Source of the DNA: CAZDOD01 sp964506935
GTDB lineage: Bacteria; Desulfobacterota; Zymogenia; Zymogenales; Zymogenaceae
Assembly: GCA_964506935.1 (NCBI GenBank)
Contig: CAZDOD010000135.1
Location: forward strand, 1 to 7,756
Direction: 5' to 3'
Length of the DNA stretch: 7,756 bases
The position numbers and the translations under genes were made by a program. Every line of letters starts with the position of its first letter. Positions within the stretch are counted from its first letter, which is position 1. Of the stretch, positions 1 through 7,407 are shown piece after piece. Below the pieces are notes generated by a model that made no database searches, had not been told where the DNA came from, and was given only the letters and a program-made list of their open reading frames with translations.

Positions 1-267
1 AAGGTTTTATCAGGACTAAAACTTAAGGCAACTTTCTTGGAGGAGAATAATAAGATTTTTGACGAAGCAACAGCATATATTGATGATTTAATGCCAGGCT
101 ATACATCAAAAACTGTTTTTATAAAAACAGCAATAGGTTTTGTCTATAATGGATATAACAGAGATACAATATTTAAAAATACATACAATGTCAATTTGTA
201 TGCAATTTATAAGAGTAAAACATACTTACTAAAAACTTTTTTATTTTCCTCGAATGTTGGGAATTGA
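1..267 (+). CDS. C-terminal fragment of an unrecognised protein (enters from left edge)
   Basis: The reading frame is open from base 1 and ends at TGA 265-267, followed directly by TAA, giving 88 visible residues. I do not recognise a family. The protein is rich in Lys, Asn, Ile, Tyr and Phe, ends in SSNVGN, and has no obvious transmembrane segment or catalytic motif. A TTG at 37 preceded by AAGG (25-28) could be an internal or true start, but the frame continues upstream without a stop, so the end of a longer gene is the simpler reading. GC is about 27% over 1-240, far below the minus-strand genes. It converges on the acyl-CoA ligase gene with a 196-base gap. Coding status is plausible, not proven. 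Confidence 0.45.
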   Translation, partial: KVLSGLKLKATFLEENNKIFDEATAYIDDLMPGYTSKTVFIKTAIGFVYNGYNRDTIFKNTYNVNLYAIYKSKTYLLKTFLFSSNVGN

Positions 268-430
268 TAACAAATACATTTTATTCCCCTTAATATAAAT
301 AAAATAGTGCTTTTGCAACTTTATCAACAATACCAATAAAATTACATAATCGAACTTTTTAAAGTCAGGGCCAACACAACATACTTGCGAATCTTAATTT
401 TGAGTCAATTACGCTCCCCTTCAAAACGAT

Positions 431-456
431 AAAGGACTCAACCGAAACGTCCCTTT
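431..456 (-). terminator. weak candidate terminator after the acyl-CoA ligase gene
   Basis: Read on the minus strand, AAAGGGAC (456-449) can pair with GTCCTTT (437-431), with one bulged G and an 11-base loop. It is followed within a few bases by a short T run (TTTT). It starts 8 bases past the TAG stop of the ligase gene. The stem is short and imperfect and the T run is interrupted, so the call is tentative. Confidence 0.22.
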
Positions 457-463
457 TGTCGGA

Positions 464-2137
464 CTAATTTTTCTTTGCCCTTTTCAACTCCATTTCTTTG
501 AGTTCTCTCCTGAGAATCTTCCCCACAGTGCTCTTGGGGAGCTCGTCGATGAACTCTATTATTTTCGGAACCTTATAGGCGGCGAGCCTCTCCTTTAGAA
601 ACTCGATCAACTCCTTTTCGGTCAGCTTCTCCCCCTCCTTCAGCACGATAAATGCCTTTACGGTCTCTCCCCGGTATTTGTCGGGGACACCGATCGTGCA
701 GGCCTCCAGTATCTTGGGGTGATCATATATGGCATTGTCCACCTCGACGGGGTAAATGTTGTAGCCACCGGCTATGATCATGTCCTTCTTTCTATCAACT
801 ATTTTAAGATACCCTTCATCGTCCAACACCCCGATGTCTCCCGTGTAGAACCATCCATCCTTTAGAGAGTTCTTCGTCTCATCGGGTTTCTTGTAATATC
901 CCATCATTATCTGAGGCCCCTTGATTGCAATTTCCCCCGCCTCCCCTATCTTCATTTCCTTCTTTGCCGTCTCGGCATCGACTATCTTGATATCGGTGTC
1001 GGGGAATGGGACACCCACCGATCCCGCCTTTATCTGTCCGCCCCAGGGGGTTCCCGTTGCAACCGGGGACGCCTCGGTCATACCATAGACCTCGACTATC
1101 GTGGCACCCGTGAGTTCCTTCAAGTCCCTTATCGTATCCATCGCAAGGGGTGCCGCGCCCGAGAAAAACCCTTTGATAAATGACAGATCCATCTTTCTGA
1201 ACTCGGGATCGTTTAAAAGACCCACGAAGATAGTTGGGACACCGGGTAAGATAGAGGGCTTATATTTTTTTATGATATCAGATATGACTTTGGGCTCCGG
1301 GCGGGGAATCAGGATATTCTCCCATGCCTGCCAGATATTGAGGTTCTGGACGACCGTATATCCCGCCGAGTGGAACACCGGGATCGTCCCGACCATCTGA
1401 TGCACGCCGGGATCCATATTGGTGAACCATCCCACGATCTGCTGGACGTTGGAGCTTATGTTGGCGTGGGAGAGCATCACCCCCTTGCTCACCCCGGTGG
1501 TTCCCCCCGTATAAAGGAGAGTCGAGAGCCCTTCCCACTTGCTTTTATCTTTTACGGGCTCGGAGGAATACTTCTCTATCAGATTCTTGAAAACGAGGAT
1601 ATCATCGGTCTCTTCGACCTTTCTGCACATCGCCTTTTTGACAACGGGAAATAAAAGCCTTTTAAAGGTCGGCAGGTATGAATGAATATGACATACGATA
1701 ATCTTCTTTATTTTCGTATTGGGCATGATTTTTTGTATTCGGGGCAAAAGAAGCGAAAAGGTAATCATTATAGATGAATCGGAATCGGCAACTTGATATT
1801 CCAATTCCCGCTCGGCGAGGAGCGGATTGTTCTGCACCGCTACCGCCCCAACTCGGAAGATCGCAAGATTTGCTATTATCAATTGAGGTGTATTCGGCAT
1901 ACAGACGGCCACCTTGTCCCCCTCTTTCACTCCAAGATCGACAAGTGCCCTCGAAAATTGGTTGACCATGCCGTCGAGCTCCGCAAAGGTGATCCTCTTT
2001 CCTATAAAATCGATGGCGACATTTTTTGGAAATTTCTTTGCCGACGACGTCAGGGCGTTAGATATAGTAACTTTCTTGTAATCGATACTCGTTTTGACAC
2101 CGGGGGCATAAGATTCATGCCACAGCCTTCTTTTCAT
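464..2137 (-). CDS. fadD: long-chain fatty acid--CoA ligase (FadD/LcfA type)
   Basis: An ATP-dependent acyl-CoA synthetase that adenylates a carboxylic acid and transfers it to CoA, feeding CoA-ester degradation. The 557 residues match the usual family length. The phosphate-binding loop YTGGTTGVSKG is at 209-219, YGMTE at 351-355, YTGD at 431-434 and DRKKDMIIAGGYN at 448-460. The invariant C-terminal lysine is K540 in TVGKILRREL. The insert around 150-170 (SYLPTFKRLLFP) and the FACS signature near 427-453 resemble FadD/LcfA rather than acetyl-CoA synthetase. Substrate chain length cannot be read from sequence, and an aromatic or medium-chain acid is possible. ATG at 2137 is chosen because AGGAGG lies 5 bases upstream (2148-2143). 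It is last in the probable operon, 93 bases after the crotonase gene. No truncation or missing motif is seen. Confidence 0.93.
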   Translation of the reverse strand: MKRRLWHESYAPGVKTSIDYKKVTISNALTSSAKKFPKNVAIDFIGKRITFAELDGMVNQFSRALVDLGVKEGDKVAVCMPNTPQLIIANLAIFRVGAVAVQNNPLLAERELEYQVADSDSSIMITFSLLLPRIQKIMPNTKIKKIIVCHIHSYLPTFKRLLFPVVKKAMCRKVEETDDILVFKNLIEKYSSEPVKDKSKWEGLSTLLYTGGTTGVSKGVMLSHANISSNVQQIVGWFTNMDPGVHQMVGTIPVFHSAGYTVVQNLNIWQAWENILIPRPEPKVISDIIKKYKPSILPGVPTIFVGLLNDPEFRKMDLSFIKGFFSGAAPLAMDTIRDLKELTGATIVEVYGMTEASPVATGTPWGGQIKAGSVGVPFPDTDIKIVDAETAKKEMKIGEAGEIAIKGPQIMMGYYKKPDETKNSLKDGWFYTGDIGVLDDEGYLKIVDRKKDMIIAGGYNIYPVEVDNAIYDHPKILEACTIGVPDKYRGETVKAFIVLKEGEKLTEKELIEFLKERLAAYKVPKIIEFIDELPKSTVGKILRRELKEMELKRAKKN

Positions 2138-2230
2138 CTCATCCTCCTGTCTAATTTAAAAAATGAGCGACCGATAAAGCAATTGCAAGTGATAAACTCA
2201 ACACAATAAGATTAGATATTGAGATTACTC

Positions 2231-3049
2231 TCATTTAAAATTTGGTTTTCTTCGCTCGGTAAAGGCGGCAAACGCCTCAAAGATGTCCTCCGAGGGAAGG
2301 ATATTGGCGCTCCTCTGTGCCACGTAGTTGAGGCCGTCGGCAACGCTCTTGTCCCTGCAGTAGTTGATTACCTCCTTTGCCGACATGACCGCAAGGGGAG
2401 ACTGATCGGCGATCTCCTGGGCCATCGCCTCCGCTCCGGCATAAAGGGCTTCGACATCCTCAAATACCTCATTTACAAGCCCTATCTCCTTGGCCCTTTC
2501 GGCGCTGATGTCCTTGGTCGTGTATGCCAGCTCTTTGGCGTGCCCCTCCCCGACGATTCTCGGGAGCCGCTGCAATGTCCCCACATCCGCCACGACCCCC
2601 AGCCTTGCCTCCCTCACAGAAAAGGTGGCGTCTTTTGTGGCAAGTCGTATATCGCAGGCGGTGATGATGTCCACACCCGCGCCGATACAGTAGCTGTGGA
2701 TGGCGCAGATAACGGGCTTTCTGATTCTATCGAATATCGTGATTTTATCCTGTCCCTTTATGATGAACTTCACCATATCGAGCCGCTTTCTCCCCATGAT
2801 GCCCTTCTCGGCGATGCCCGGAACCTCACTCATGAGATCGAAGACATCGGTTCCAGAAGTGAAACACTTACCCCGACCCGCCAGGATAATGGCCCTTATG
2901 TTGTCATCATCGTCCATGTCTTCCATGACGTCAATGATCTCCGCGAAGAAATCCTTCCCCACGGCGTTTCTTTTCTCAGGACGATTCATAAAGACCCACC
3001 CGATGTGGCCTTTTTTCTCGATCTCGAAGGCTTTGTATCCTTTCGTCAT
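2231..3049 (-). CDS. enoyl-CoA hydratase/isomerase family protein, dienoyl-CoA isomerase (ECH1)-like
   Basis: A crotonase-fold protein of 272 residues, normal length for the family. The oxyanion-hole segments are KCFTSGTD (61-68) and CIGAGVD (121-127). Hydratases use two glutamates, but this protein instead carries D127 (GAGVD), E147 (SVRE) and D155 (VVADVGTLQRLP). These match in spacing (+20, +8) the Asp176, Glu196 and Asp204 of rat ECH1, the delta3,5-delta2,4-dienoyl-CoA isomerase, as I recall that sequence. The likely reaction is therefore a 1,5-proton shift moving both double bonds of a 3,5-dienoyl-CoA to the 2,4 position, needed for degrading unsaturated acids with odd-numbered double bonds. 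Cytosolic. ATG 3049 has AAGGGG 6-7 bases upstream. It sits 30 bases after the iron-sulfur gene and 93 before the ligase gene. Family confidence is high; the exact reaction is an inference from the triad. Confidence 0.88.
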   Translation of the reverse strand: MTKGYKAFEIEKKGHIGWVFMNRPEKRNAVGKDFFAEIIDVMEDMDDDDNIRAIILAGRGKCFTSGTDVFDLMSEVPGIAEKGIMGRKRLDMVKFIIKGQDKITIFDRIRKPVICAIHSYCIGAGVDIITACDIRLATKDATFSVREARLGVVADVGTLQRLPRIVGEGHAKELAYTTKDISAERAKEIGLVNEVFEDVEALYAGAEAMAQEIADQSPLAVMSAKEVINYCRDKSVADGLNYVAQRSANILPSEDIFEAFAAFTERRKPNFK

Positions 3050-3079
3050 TTTTTCCCCTTTCGAAAATTAAAAAATTAC

Positions 3080-4162
3080 CTAATCCCATTTCAGGTCTAT
3101 CCCGCGGTTTTTCGCGCGATCAAGAAACCACTCACCGATATCTTTTACAGGTTCGGCCCTTTCAGATTTCGGCCTCTCCGTAAGGCTAATCGATTCCGTT
3201 GGACATGTAATTGTACATAGGCCGCACCCAATACATTTATCTGATATCACCCGAAATGTGCTGTCTTCTTCCAATATCGCATCGACGGGGCAGCGTTCCT
3301 CAGAACATACGCCGCAGGCCGAACAGGTTTCAGCATCTATCTTCGCCACGAAGTTGCTCCTAGCAAGGAGATTCTTCGCCCCAAATTCCTTTATTCCCCT
3401 GAAAAGGCCGCAGCAGCATGGACAGCAGTTACATATGCCAAATTGTCCGCTCTCGGTGTTAAAGAAGACGTTGTGCACCAGCCCCTTCTCCTCTGCATCG
3501 GAAAGAATTTCCAATGCTTCGTCTTTAGTGATGGTCCTCCCCCCCAGGGAAAAATTCTCATAGGCGTTCTCCTCGCGAGAAAAGGTGAGGCACACCTCGA
3601 GCGGGTAGCTGCACGGATTGCCCAATAGGGCCTGCTCATTTTTGCAGAGACACTCGTGTATTTGAAACGACTTCGCATCCTCAAGCAACTTTCGAACGTC
3701 CTCAAAGGGGCGAATCTCTGATTTGGTCTCGATACTTTCGTTGACGGGAACCACACGAGCGAGTTCCGGCTTGTAGCTCCCGAGGGTGCCTATAAGTTTT
3801 GGGAAGTATTCTTCCAAGAGCTCGGATAACTCCTTATCGAGCCTATACATCTGAAATTCATATATCCCCACGATGAACGGCACCTGCATGTATACTTGAA
3901 TGCCTCCCGATTTAAATGATCCGATCTGCCCCCTTTTCGCCATTGAATACAATATACCCTGCATCTCGTCTACCGGTTTTCCGAGACGCTCGGCAATGAT
4001 CTCGACCGTCTCGGGATATAGTTTTAGTTTGAGGAACATCTCGGCATCTTCGGGGCTGAAGATCTTTTTCAGTATCTTGATCTCGACCCCACTTCCAGTC
4101 TCCGGATAGCCGTTGGGCATTTCGTCCAACCTCTGTCTTAGGCGAATATAAACATCCTTCAT
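3080..4162 (-). CDS. winged-helix / 4Fe-4S dicluster ferredoxin-type protein, cysteine-rich
   Basis: A soluble 360-residue protein (numbered here from an in-frame ATG three codons upstream, so the chosen start is M4). Residues about 38-95 look like a winged helix (ETVEIIAERLGKPVDEMQGI, then MAKRGQIG). The middle holds HECLCKN with C174, C176, C187 and C194. A dense CNCCPCCCG block follows at 247-255. The C-terminus is a bacterial ferredoxin-like pair: C283, C286, C289, C294-Pro and C313, C316, C319, C323-Pro. Eighteen cysteines in all suggest at least two and perhaps more Fe-S clusters. I recall similar proteins beside CoA-ester genes in Desulfobacterota, with no settled function known to me. 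Electron transfer to a CoA-ester redox enzyme is the likely role; redox-sensing regulation is the alternative. It is first in the probable operon, 30 bases before the crotonase gene. Confidence 0.85.
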   Translation of the reverse strand: MKDVYIRLRQRLDEMPNGYPETGSGVEIKILKKIFSPEDAEMFLKLKLYPETVEIIAERLGKPVDEMQGILYSMAKRGQIGSFKSGGIQVYMQVPFIVGIYEFQMYRLDKELSELLEEYFPKLIGTLGSYKPELARVVPVNESIETKSEIRPFEDVRKLLEDAKSFQIHECLCKNEQALLGNPCSYPLEVCLTFSREENAYENFSLGGRTITKDEALEILSDAEEKGLVHNVFFNTESGQFGICNCCPCCCGLFRGIKEFGAKNLLARSNFVAKIDAETCSACGVCSEERCPVDAILEEDSTFRVISDKCIGCGLCTITCPTESISLTERPKSERAEPVKDIGEWFLDRAKNRGIDLKWD

Positions 4163-4170
4163 AATAAACA

Positions 4171-4178
4171 TCCTCTTC
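4171..4178 (-). promoter_or_regulatory. ribosome binding site that selects the downstream ATG of the Fe-S gene
   Basis: GAAGAGGA on the minus strand overlaps the upstream ATG (4171-4169), leaving no spacing for that start. The second in-frame ATG (4162-4160) sits 8 bases downstream, a normal distance. Translation therefore most likely begins at 4162. Confidence 0.6.
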
Positions 4179-4237
4179 GTTAAGGCCTGGATCTATTGAG
4201 TCAGTCAGACGCCAGAACCTTTGCGTATTAAAAACCA

Positions 4238-4249
4238 GTTACTAGTAAC
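4238..4249. repeat. perfect 12-bp palindrome GTTACTAGTAAC
   Basis: GTTACTAGTAAC is its own reverse complement and lies in the 108-base gap between the FecR gene and the Fe-S protein start, 76 bases upstream of the latter. On the minus strand it is followed after TGG by TTTTTAATAC. It could be an operator for the downstream operon, with TAATAC as a poor -10. It could also be the stem of a weak terminator for the FecR gene, though only 4 pairs can form around a 4-base loop. Neither is secure, and I find no good -35 for this operon. Confidence 0.35.
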
Positions 4250-4270
4250 CACACCTCAAAACAATAACAG

Positions 4271-6046
4271 CTATGGCAGAGGTATCCACTCATTCAAATA
4301 ATACCCGTAATCATCATACATCGCGCTCAGACTCGGGTATGCATTAGCATACATGATGCTTTGACTTCCACACAAATGGGGGTCAGTACAGGAAAATACA
4401 CTCTCAATGACGAACTCCGCCCCGAATCCGACATTCATCCCGGTCTCGGATTCATAGTAAGAACGCGTAAGTGTGCGGTATTCTGGCGTACATGTATCCG
4501 CCTCCACTTCTATCTGGACATCGGTCACATCCATCGGAACGCCGGGGACGGTCAGCAATATCTTCACCATGTTATTGCACGGCCCGATTGGGTAATCGAA
4601 CTGCTCCATATATAGCTCTTCCTCGATATATTTGCCGAGAAACCAGTCTCCCTCGGTGTGGGTGAGTTTGAAATCATCCATCTCGGAAAGCCAAAACTTC
4701 AATGTCCCTGTTTGATTGATCCCCCCGATCTTCGTGGTCCATCCCGTGCTGACTATGATGCTTCCACCGGCGACCTGATTTATGTTGAAATTCACCGAGA
4801 TATCCGCCCCACTGTCAAAGACCATCAATATACTGTCTATCAGGTCATCCTTTGAGTAGAACTTGCCCGCACTGCCGTCGTAGTCGTCCGACACCATATC
4901 CTCGATACTCGTTATATCGCCGCTTTCGGCGTAGCTTTCGAGATCGTCGAGAAACGCCTTTGCGATATCCTCATAATCCAAATCGAGATAGGATATATAC
5001 CAAGGCCCGAGCTCGTAAGGGTCGGATTCTGTCCCCATTTCATTTACGGCCTTTACCAAAAGTTCATACTCGATGTCCACCTCCGGGACAAACTCGAATG
5101 TCCAGTTCTTCGTTCCGGCCGCAACGTCCCAGACCATCCCGCCGTCTGTGCTGACCTCCACCCTATCTATGGCGTATGCCTCGTCCATTGCTGTGCCGGA
5201 TACCACGACCTTCCCGTCAAACGAGAGATCACCATTTGTCAGCGTCAAAAGATCATCTACATCCTCAAGGTTTATTATCCTGTTTACAAACACCCCCGTG
5301 ATATAGGGGGGCTCTATTTCGGTTTCTATCGATACTCCGGCCCCCTCCCCCTTTATCTCCATCTCTTTTAGGAACTCCGCAAGCTTTTTGGGATCGACTC
5401 CTACGACATCGCCCGGCTCTTTATCTGAATAGACCAGAAGCTCCTCTTTCGTACATACATCGATTGGGTCGACATTGGGGAAATTCGTCGCCACGACAGA
5501 GACGCAATCGCTGATACTGATTACATTGGTCGAGCCGAGATCGGAATTGTAGATCATCCCGAAGTCGGTACCCCTGACCCCCACCGTTGCGTTTTCGGTC
5601 TCGATCATAAATCTCGATTCCTTTATGAGAAACGGGTTCACGATCGCCCTGATCTTCCCGCGAAGGAGCCCGAAGGTCGAGGTCGTTACCTTTGTAACTT
5701 CAACCATCCCCAGCTCCTTTATAAGGACACGGCTGTTTGGCCCGATCTTGATGATGCTCCCGTCCGATAGCTTCATCTCGGCAGTACCCTCGGTGCCGGT
5801 CTCTATCGTATCGCCGACTCCCAGCTTATCCCCCTCGACAAGTGCCAGCCACTTATCCGACCCCTTGTACATCACATCGACAAAACCGCCGGTATAGGTA
5901 ACTAATGCCTGATGGGGAGTCTCAACCGAGCCCGCATTCCTTTGTCCTAAGCCTATTGAAATTACAGACGCTATAATGAAGATGAAGACGATATATAGGC
6001 AGATTTTCGGTGAAACCCTCCCTCTCAAACTCTTTGGATTTCTCAT
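4271..6046 (-). CDS. exported FecR-domain protein with Ig-like and NTF2-like regions
   Basis: A 591-residue envelope protein. A basic n-region (K5, R8, R10, K14) and hydrophobic stretch at 16-33 form a signal peptide or anchor, with possible cleavage after NAGS (37-40). Residues about 46-165 form a FecR domain: VGDTIETGTEGTAEMKLSDG (77-96), then TVGVRGTDFG (154-163). C181 and C198 flank a short loop, a possible disulfide. Residues about 245-350 look like an Ig/fibronectin-type beta domain (VEVSTDGGMVWD). Residues about 357-473 resemble an NTF2/SnoaL-like fold (AKAFLDDLESYAESGDITSI, later EGDWFLGKY). The last 115 residues carry C490, C519, C553 and C559 and match nothing I know. AAGGGGGA lies 4 bases before ATG 6046. 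No FecI-type sigma factor or TonB receptor is adjacent, so a structural or sensing envelope role is more likely than classical anti-sigma action. FecR call firm; the other domains are fold-level guesses. Confidence 0.82.
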   Translation of the reverse strand: MRNPKSLRGRVSPKICLYIVFIFIIASVISIGLGQRNAGSVETPHQALVTYTGGFVDVMYKGSDKWLALVEGDKLGVGDTIETGTEGTAEMKLSDGSIIKIGPNSRVLIKELGMVEVTKVTTSTFGLLRGKIRAIVNPFLIKESRFMIETENATVGVRGTDFGMIYNSDLGSTNVISISDCVSVVATNFPNVDPIDVCTKEELLVYSDKEPGDVVGVDPKKLAEFLKEMEIKGEGAGVSIETEIEPPYITGVFVNRIINLEDVDDLLTLTNGDLSFDGKVVVSGTAMDEAYAIDRVEVSTDGGMVWDVAAGTKNWTFEFVPEVDIEYELLVKAVNEMGTESDPYELGPWYISYLDLDYEDIAKAFLDDLESYAESGDITSIEDMVSDDYDGSAGKFYSKDDLIDSILMVFDSGADISVNFNINQVAGGSIIVSTGWTTKIGGINQTGTLKFWLSEMDDFKLTHTEGDWFLGKYIEEELYMEQFDYPIGPCNNMVKILLTVPGVPMDVTDVQIEVEADTCTPEYRTLTRSYYESETGMNVGFGAEFVIESVFSCTDPHLCGSQSIMYANAYPSLSAMYDDYGYYLNEWIPLP

Positions 6047-6134
6047 TTATTCCCCCTTACAATCCTGATAATCACAAGAAATATTAAACAATAATTCTCG
6101 AAAAAAATCACTAAAAAGTTCCATTTTTTTCAAT

Positions 6135-6162
6135 TTTATATATCAAACTTTAATTATTTCAA
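6135..6162 (-). promoter_or_regulatory. candidate sigma70-type promoter for the FecR gene
   Basis: Minus strand TTGAAA (6162-6157), 16 bases, then TATAAA (6140-6135), each one mismatch from consensus. Predicted transcription start is near 6128, leaving a leader of about 80 bases. The surrounding 6061-6198 gap is strongly AT-rich, which raises the chance of a fortuitous match. If real, FecR is transcribed independently of the phosphoesterase gene upstream. Confidence 0.45.
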
Positions 6163-6198
6163 TCCGGCAAGACTATTTGAACGCCCGAATTTACAAAC

Positions 6199-7383
6199 TT
6201 ACTTAAATCCCCCGTCCCTTACGAGCGTAATCTTTACTATCTCTGAGTCGGTCAGGACCCTCATCGGAGGCCCCCACGTCGCCGCCCCGCTGCTCACATA
6301 GACGTGCATATTCCCGATCTTTTCGTATCCGTAGCCGACACGGTATATCGCATCGGTAATGAGGCTCACGGGGAAGAACTGGCCGTTATGAGTGTGGCCC
6401 GAGAGCATGAGGTCTGCCCCCAGTCCCGATATCTCGACTAATTTGACAGGCGTGTGGATCATGACGATGGTCGGGAGGTCTTTATCCCTCCCTTTGAATA
6501 TCTCCTGAAGCGGTTTTTCTTTAAATCCCCTGTACCTCCTCTTTCCGGTCGGGTCGTCGATGCCGATGATGTTTGCGACCCCCGGTATCGTGACGAGATC
6601 GTCCCTCAGCACTTTGATATTCGCCTTCTCCATGAAGGCGACCGATTCTTTGACGCCGACGTAGAACTCGTGGTTTCCGAGGACCGCAAATTTTCCGTAT
6701 CTCGCCTTAAGGCCCGATAGTATCTCGATCGTGTGCGCGAGGTTGTCGGCGCTCTCGTCGAGGAGGTCGCCGCCGATGAGGATGATGTCGGGGTTCTGTG
6801 CGTTTATCTCATCGACCATCCCGGTGAGGCGCTCCTCGCCAACAAGAAGCCCGAGGTGGAGGTCGGAGACGAAGACGACCGACGTCGGGTTTGAGGATTC
6901 TTTGAGGTTCGGAAGACCGATCTCGACGTTTTTTATCTTGACGTTTTTTGAGTGGAAGAATCCGAAGAGGATTACTAGGGCGATAAACAGCGCCGTTGCC
7001 GAAAAGACGACCCTCCCGATAAACACCCTATTTTCCCTGATAACATCGGGGACGAAGTGAAAGATGAAGTTTGCGAGGCTCGCGATATCGAAGATGATTC
7101 CGAGAAGGAATAAATACAGCATCGCCCCGAGCCACAACGAGCCGACCCACGTGATGAAGGAGCAGAGATGGCAGTATGGCGTGTTCCTCAAAAAGAAGCT
7201 CGACGGGAACGCCAGCACGATCAGGGTAAAGATAATTATATATGCGGCGAAACCCCAGCCCTCAAGCTGTAGGAGATTGCTCCCCTTGAAGAAGATGTAG
7301 AGGTTGGTCAGGAGGTATATTGATATGGCGATTGTTAGAAAAATAACAAATCCTTTCAGGTTTTCTTCCATATATTTTAACAC
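6199..7383 (-). CDS. membrane-anchored calcineurin-like metallophosphoesterase (YkuE/YaeI type)
   Basis: The 394-residue protein has an N-terminal membrane part with about four hydrophobic segments (near 11-32, 45-64, 77-99 and 120-143). A dinuclear-metal phosphoesterase domain follows. The metal and catalytic motifs are complete and in family order: SDLHLG (D174, H176), GGDLLD (D206), GNHEFY (N237, H238), MIHTP (H310) and GHTHNG (H330, H332). Relatives hydrolyse phosphoester substrates at the envelope, including lipid-linked phosphates; the substrate here is unknown. PYCHLC (69-74) gives a CxxC pair between the second and third segments. The start is GTG 7383, with AAGGA only 3 bases upstream; ATG 7371 is an alternative but would be 15 bases from that site. 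It is followed by a 152-base AT-rich gap before FecR. Confidence 0.9.
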   Translation of the reverse strand: MLKYMEENLKGFVIFLTIAISIYLLTNLYIFFKGSNLLQLEGWGFAAYIIIFTLIVLAFPSSFFLRNTPYCHLCSFITWVGSLWLGAMLYLFLLGIIFDIASLANFIFHFVPDVIRENRVFIGRVVFSATALFIALVILFGFFHSKNVKIKNVEIGLPNLKESSNPTSVVFVSDLHLGLLVGEERLTGMVDEINAQNPDIILIGGDLLDESADNLAHTIEILSGLKARYGKFAVLGNHEFYVGVKESVAFMEKANIKVLRDDLVTIPGVANIIGIDDPTGKRRYRGFKEKPLQEIFKGRDKDLPTIVMIHTPVKLVEISGLGADLMLSGHTHNGQFFPVSLITDAIYRVGYGYEKIGNMHVYVSSGAATWGPPMRVLTDSEIVKITLVRDGGFK

Positions 7384-7386
7384 GAG

Positions 7387-7391
7387 TCCTT
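7387..7391 (-). promoter_or_regulatory. ribosome binding site with tight spacing to a GTG start
   Basis: AAGGA on the minus strand is 3 bases from GTG (7383-7381). That is shorter than usual, but the only other in-frame start nearby, ATG 7371-7369, would be 15 bases away and has no purine-rich site of its own. The GTG is therefore favoured, moderately. Confidence 0.5.
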
Positions 7392-7407
7392 TTTGAATAA
7401 GTTTGCT

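Noticed and set aside
39..57. GGAGGAG nine bases before an in-frame ATT at 55, suggesting a rare-start gene
   Set aside because: ATT starts are very rare and the frame is open upstream to the window edge; the purine run simply encodes Glu-Glu in a continuing gene.
1793..2209. 138-codon plus-strand frame opposite the start of the ligase gene
   Set aside because: It is antisense to conserved FadD sequence, has no ribosome binding site of note and no known motif.
2219..3220. 333-codon open frame on the plus strand opposite the crotonase gene and the end of the Fe-S gene
   Set aside because: It overlaps two well-supported genes on the other strand, gives a His/Arg/Pro-rich protein with no recognisable motif, and is what codon bias in an antisense frame commonly produces.
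4271..6046. FecR gene as part of a FecI-FecR iron-signalling pair
   Set aside because: No ECF sigma factor or TonB-dependent receptor lies within the window on either side, and the protein is much longer than classical FecR.
6160..6193. imperfect inverted repeat after the phosphoesterase stop (AATTCGGGC / GCCGGATT on the minus strand)
   Set aside because: It needs a wobble pair, a bulge and a 14-base loop, and no T run follows, so it is not a credible intrinsic terminator.
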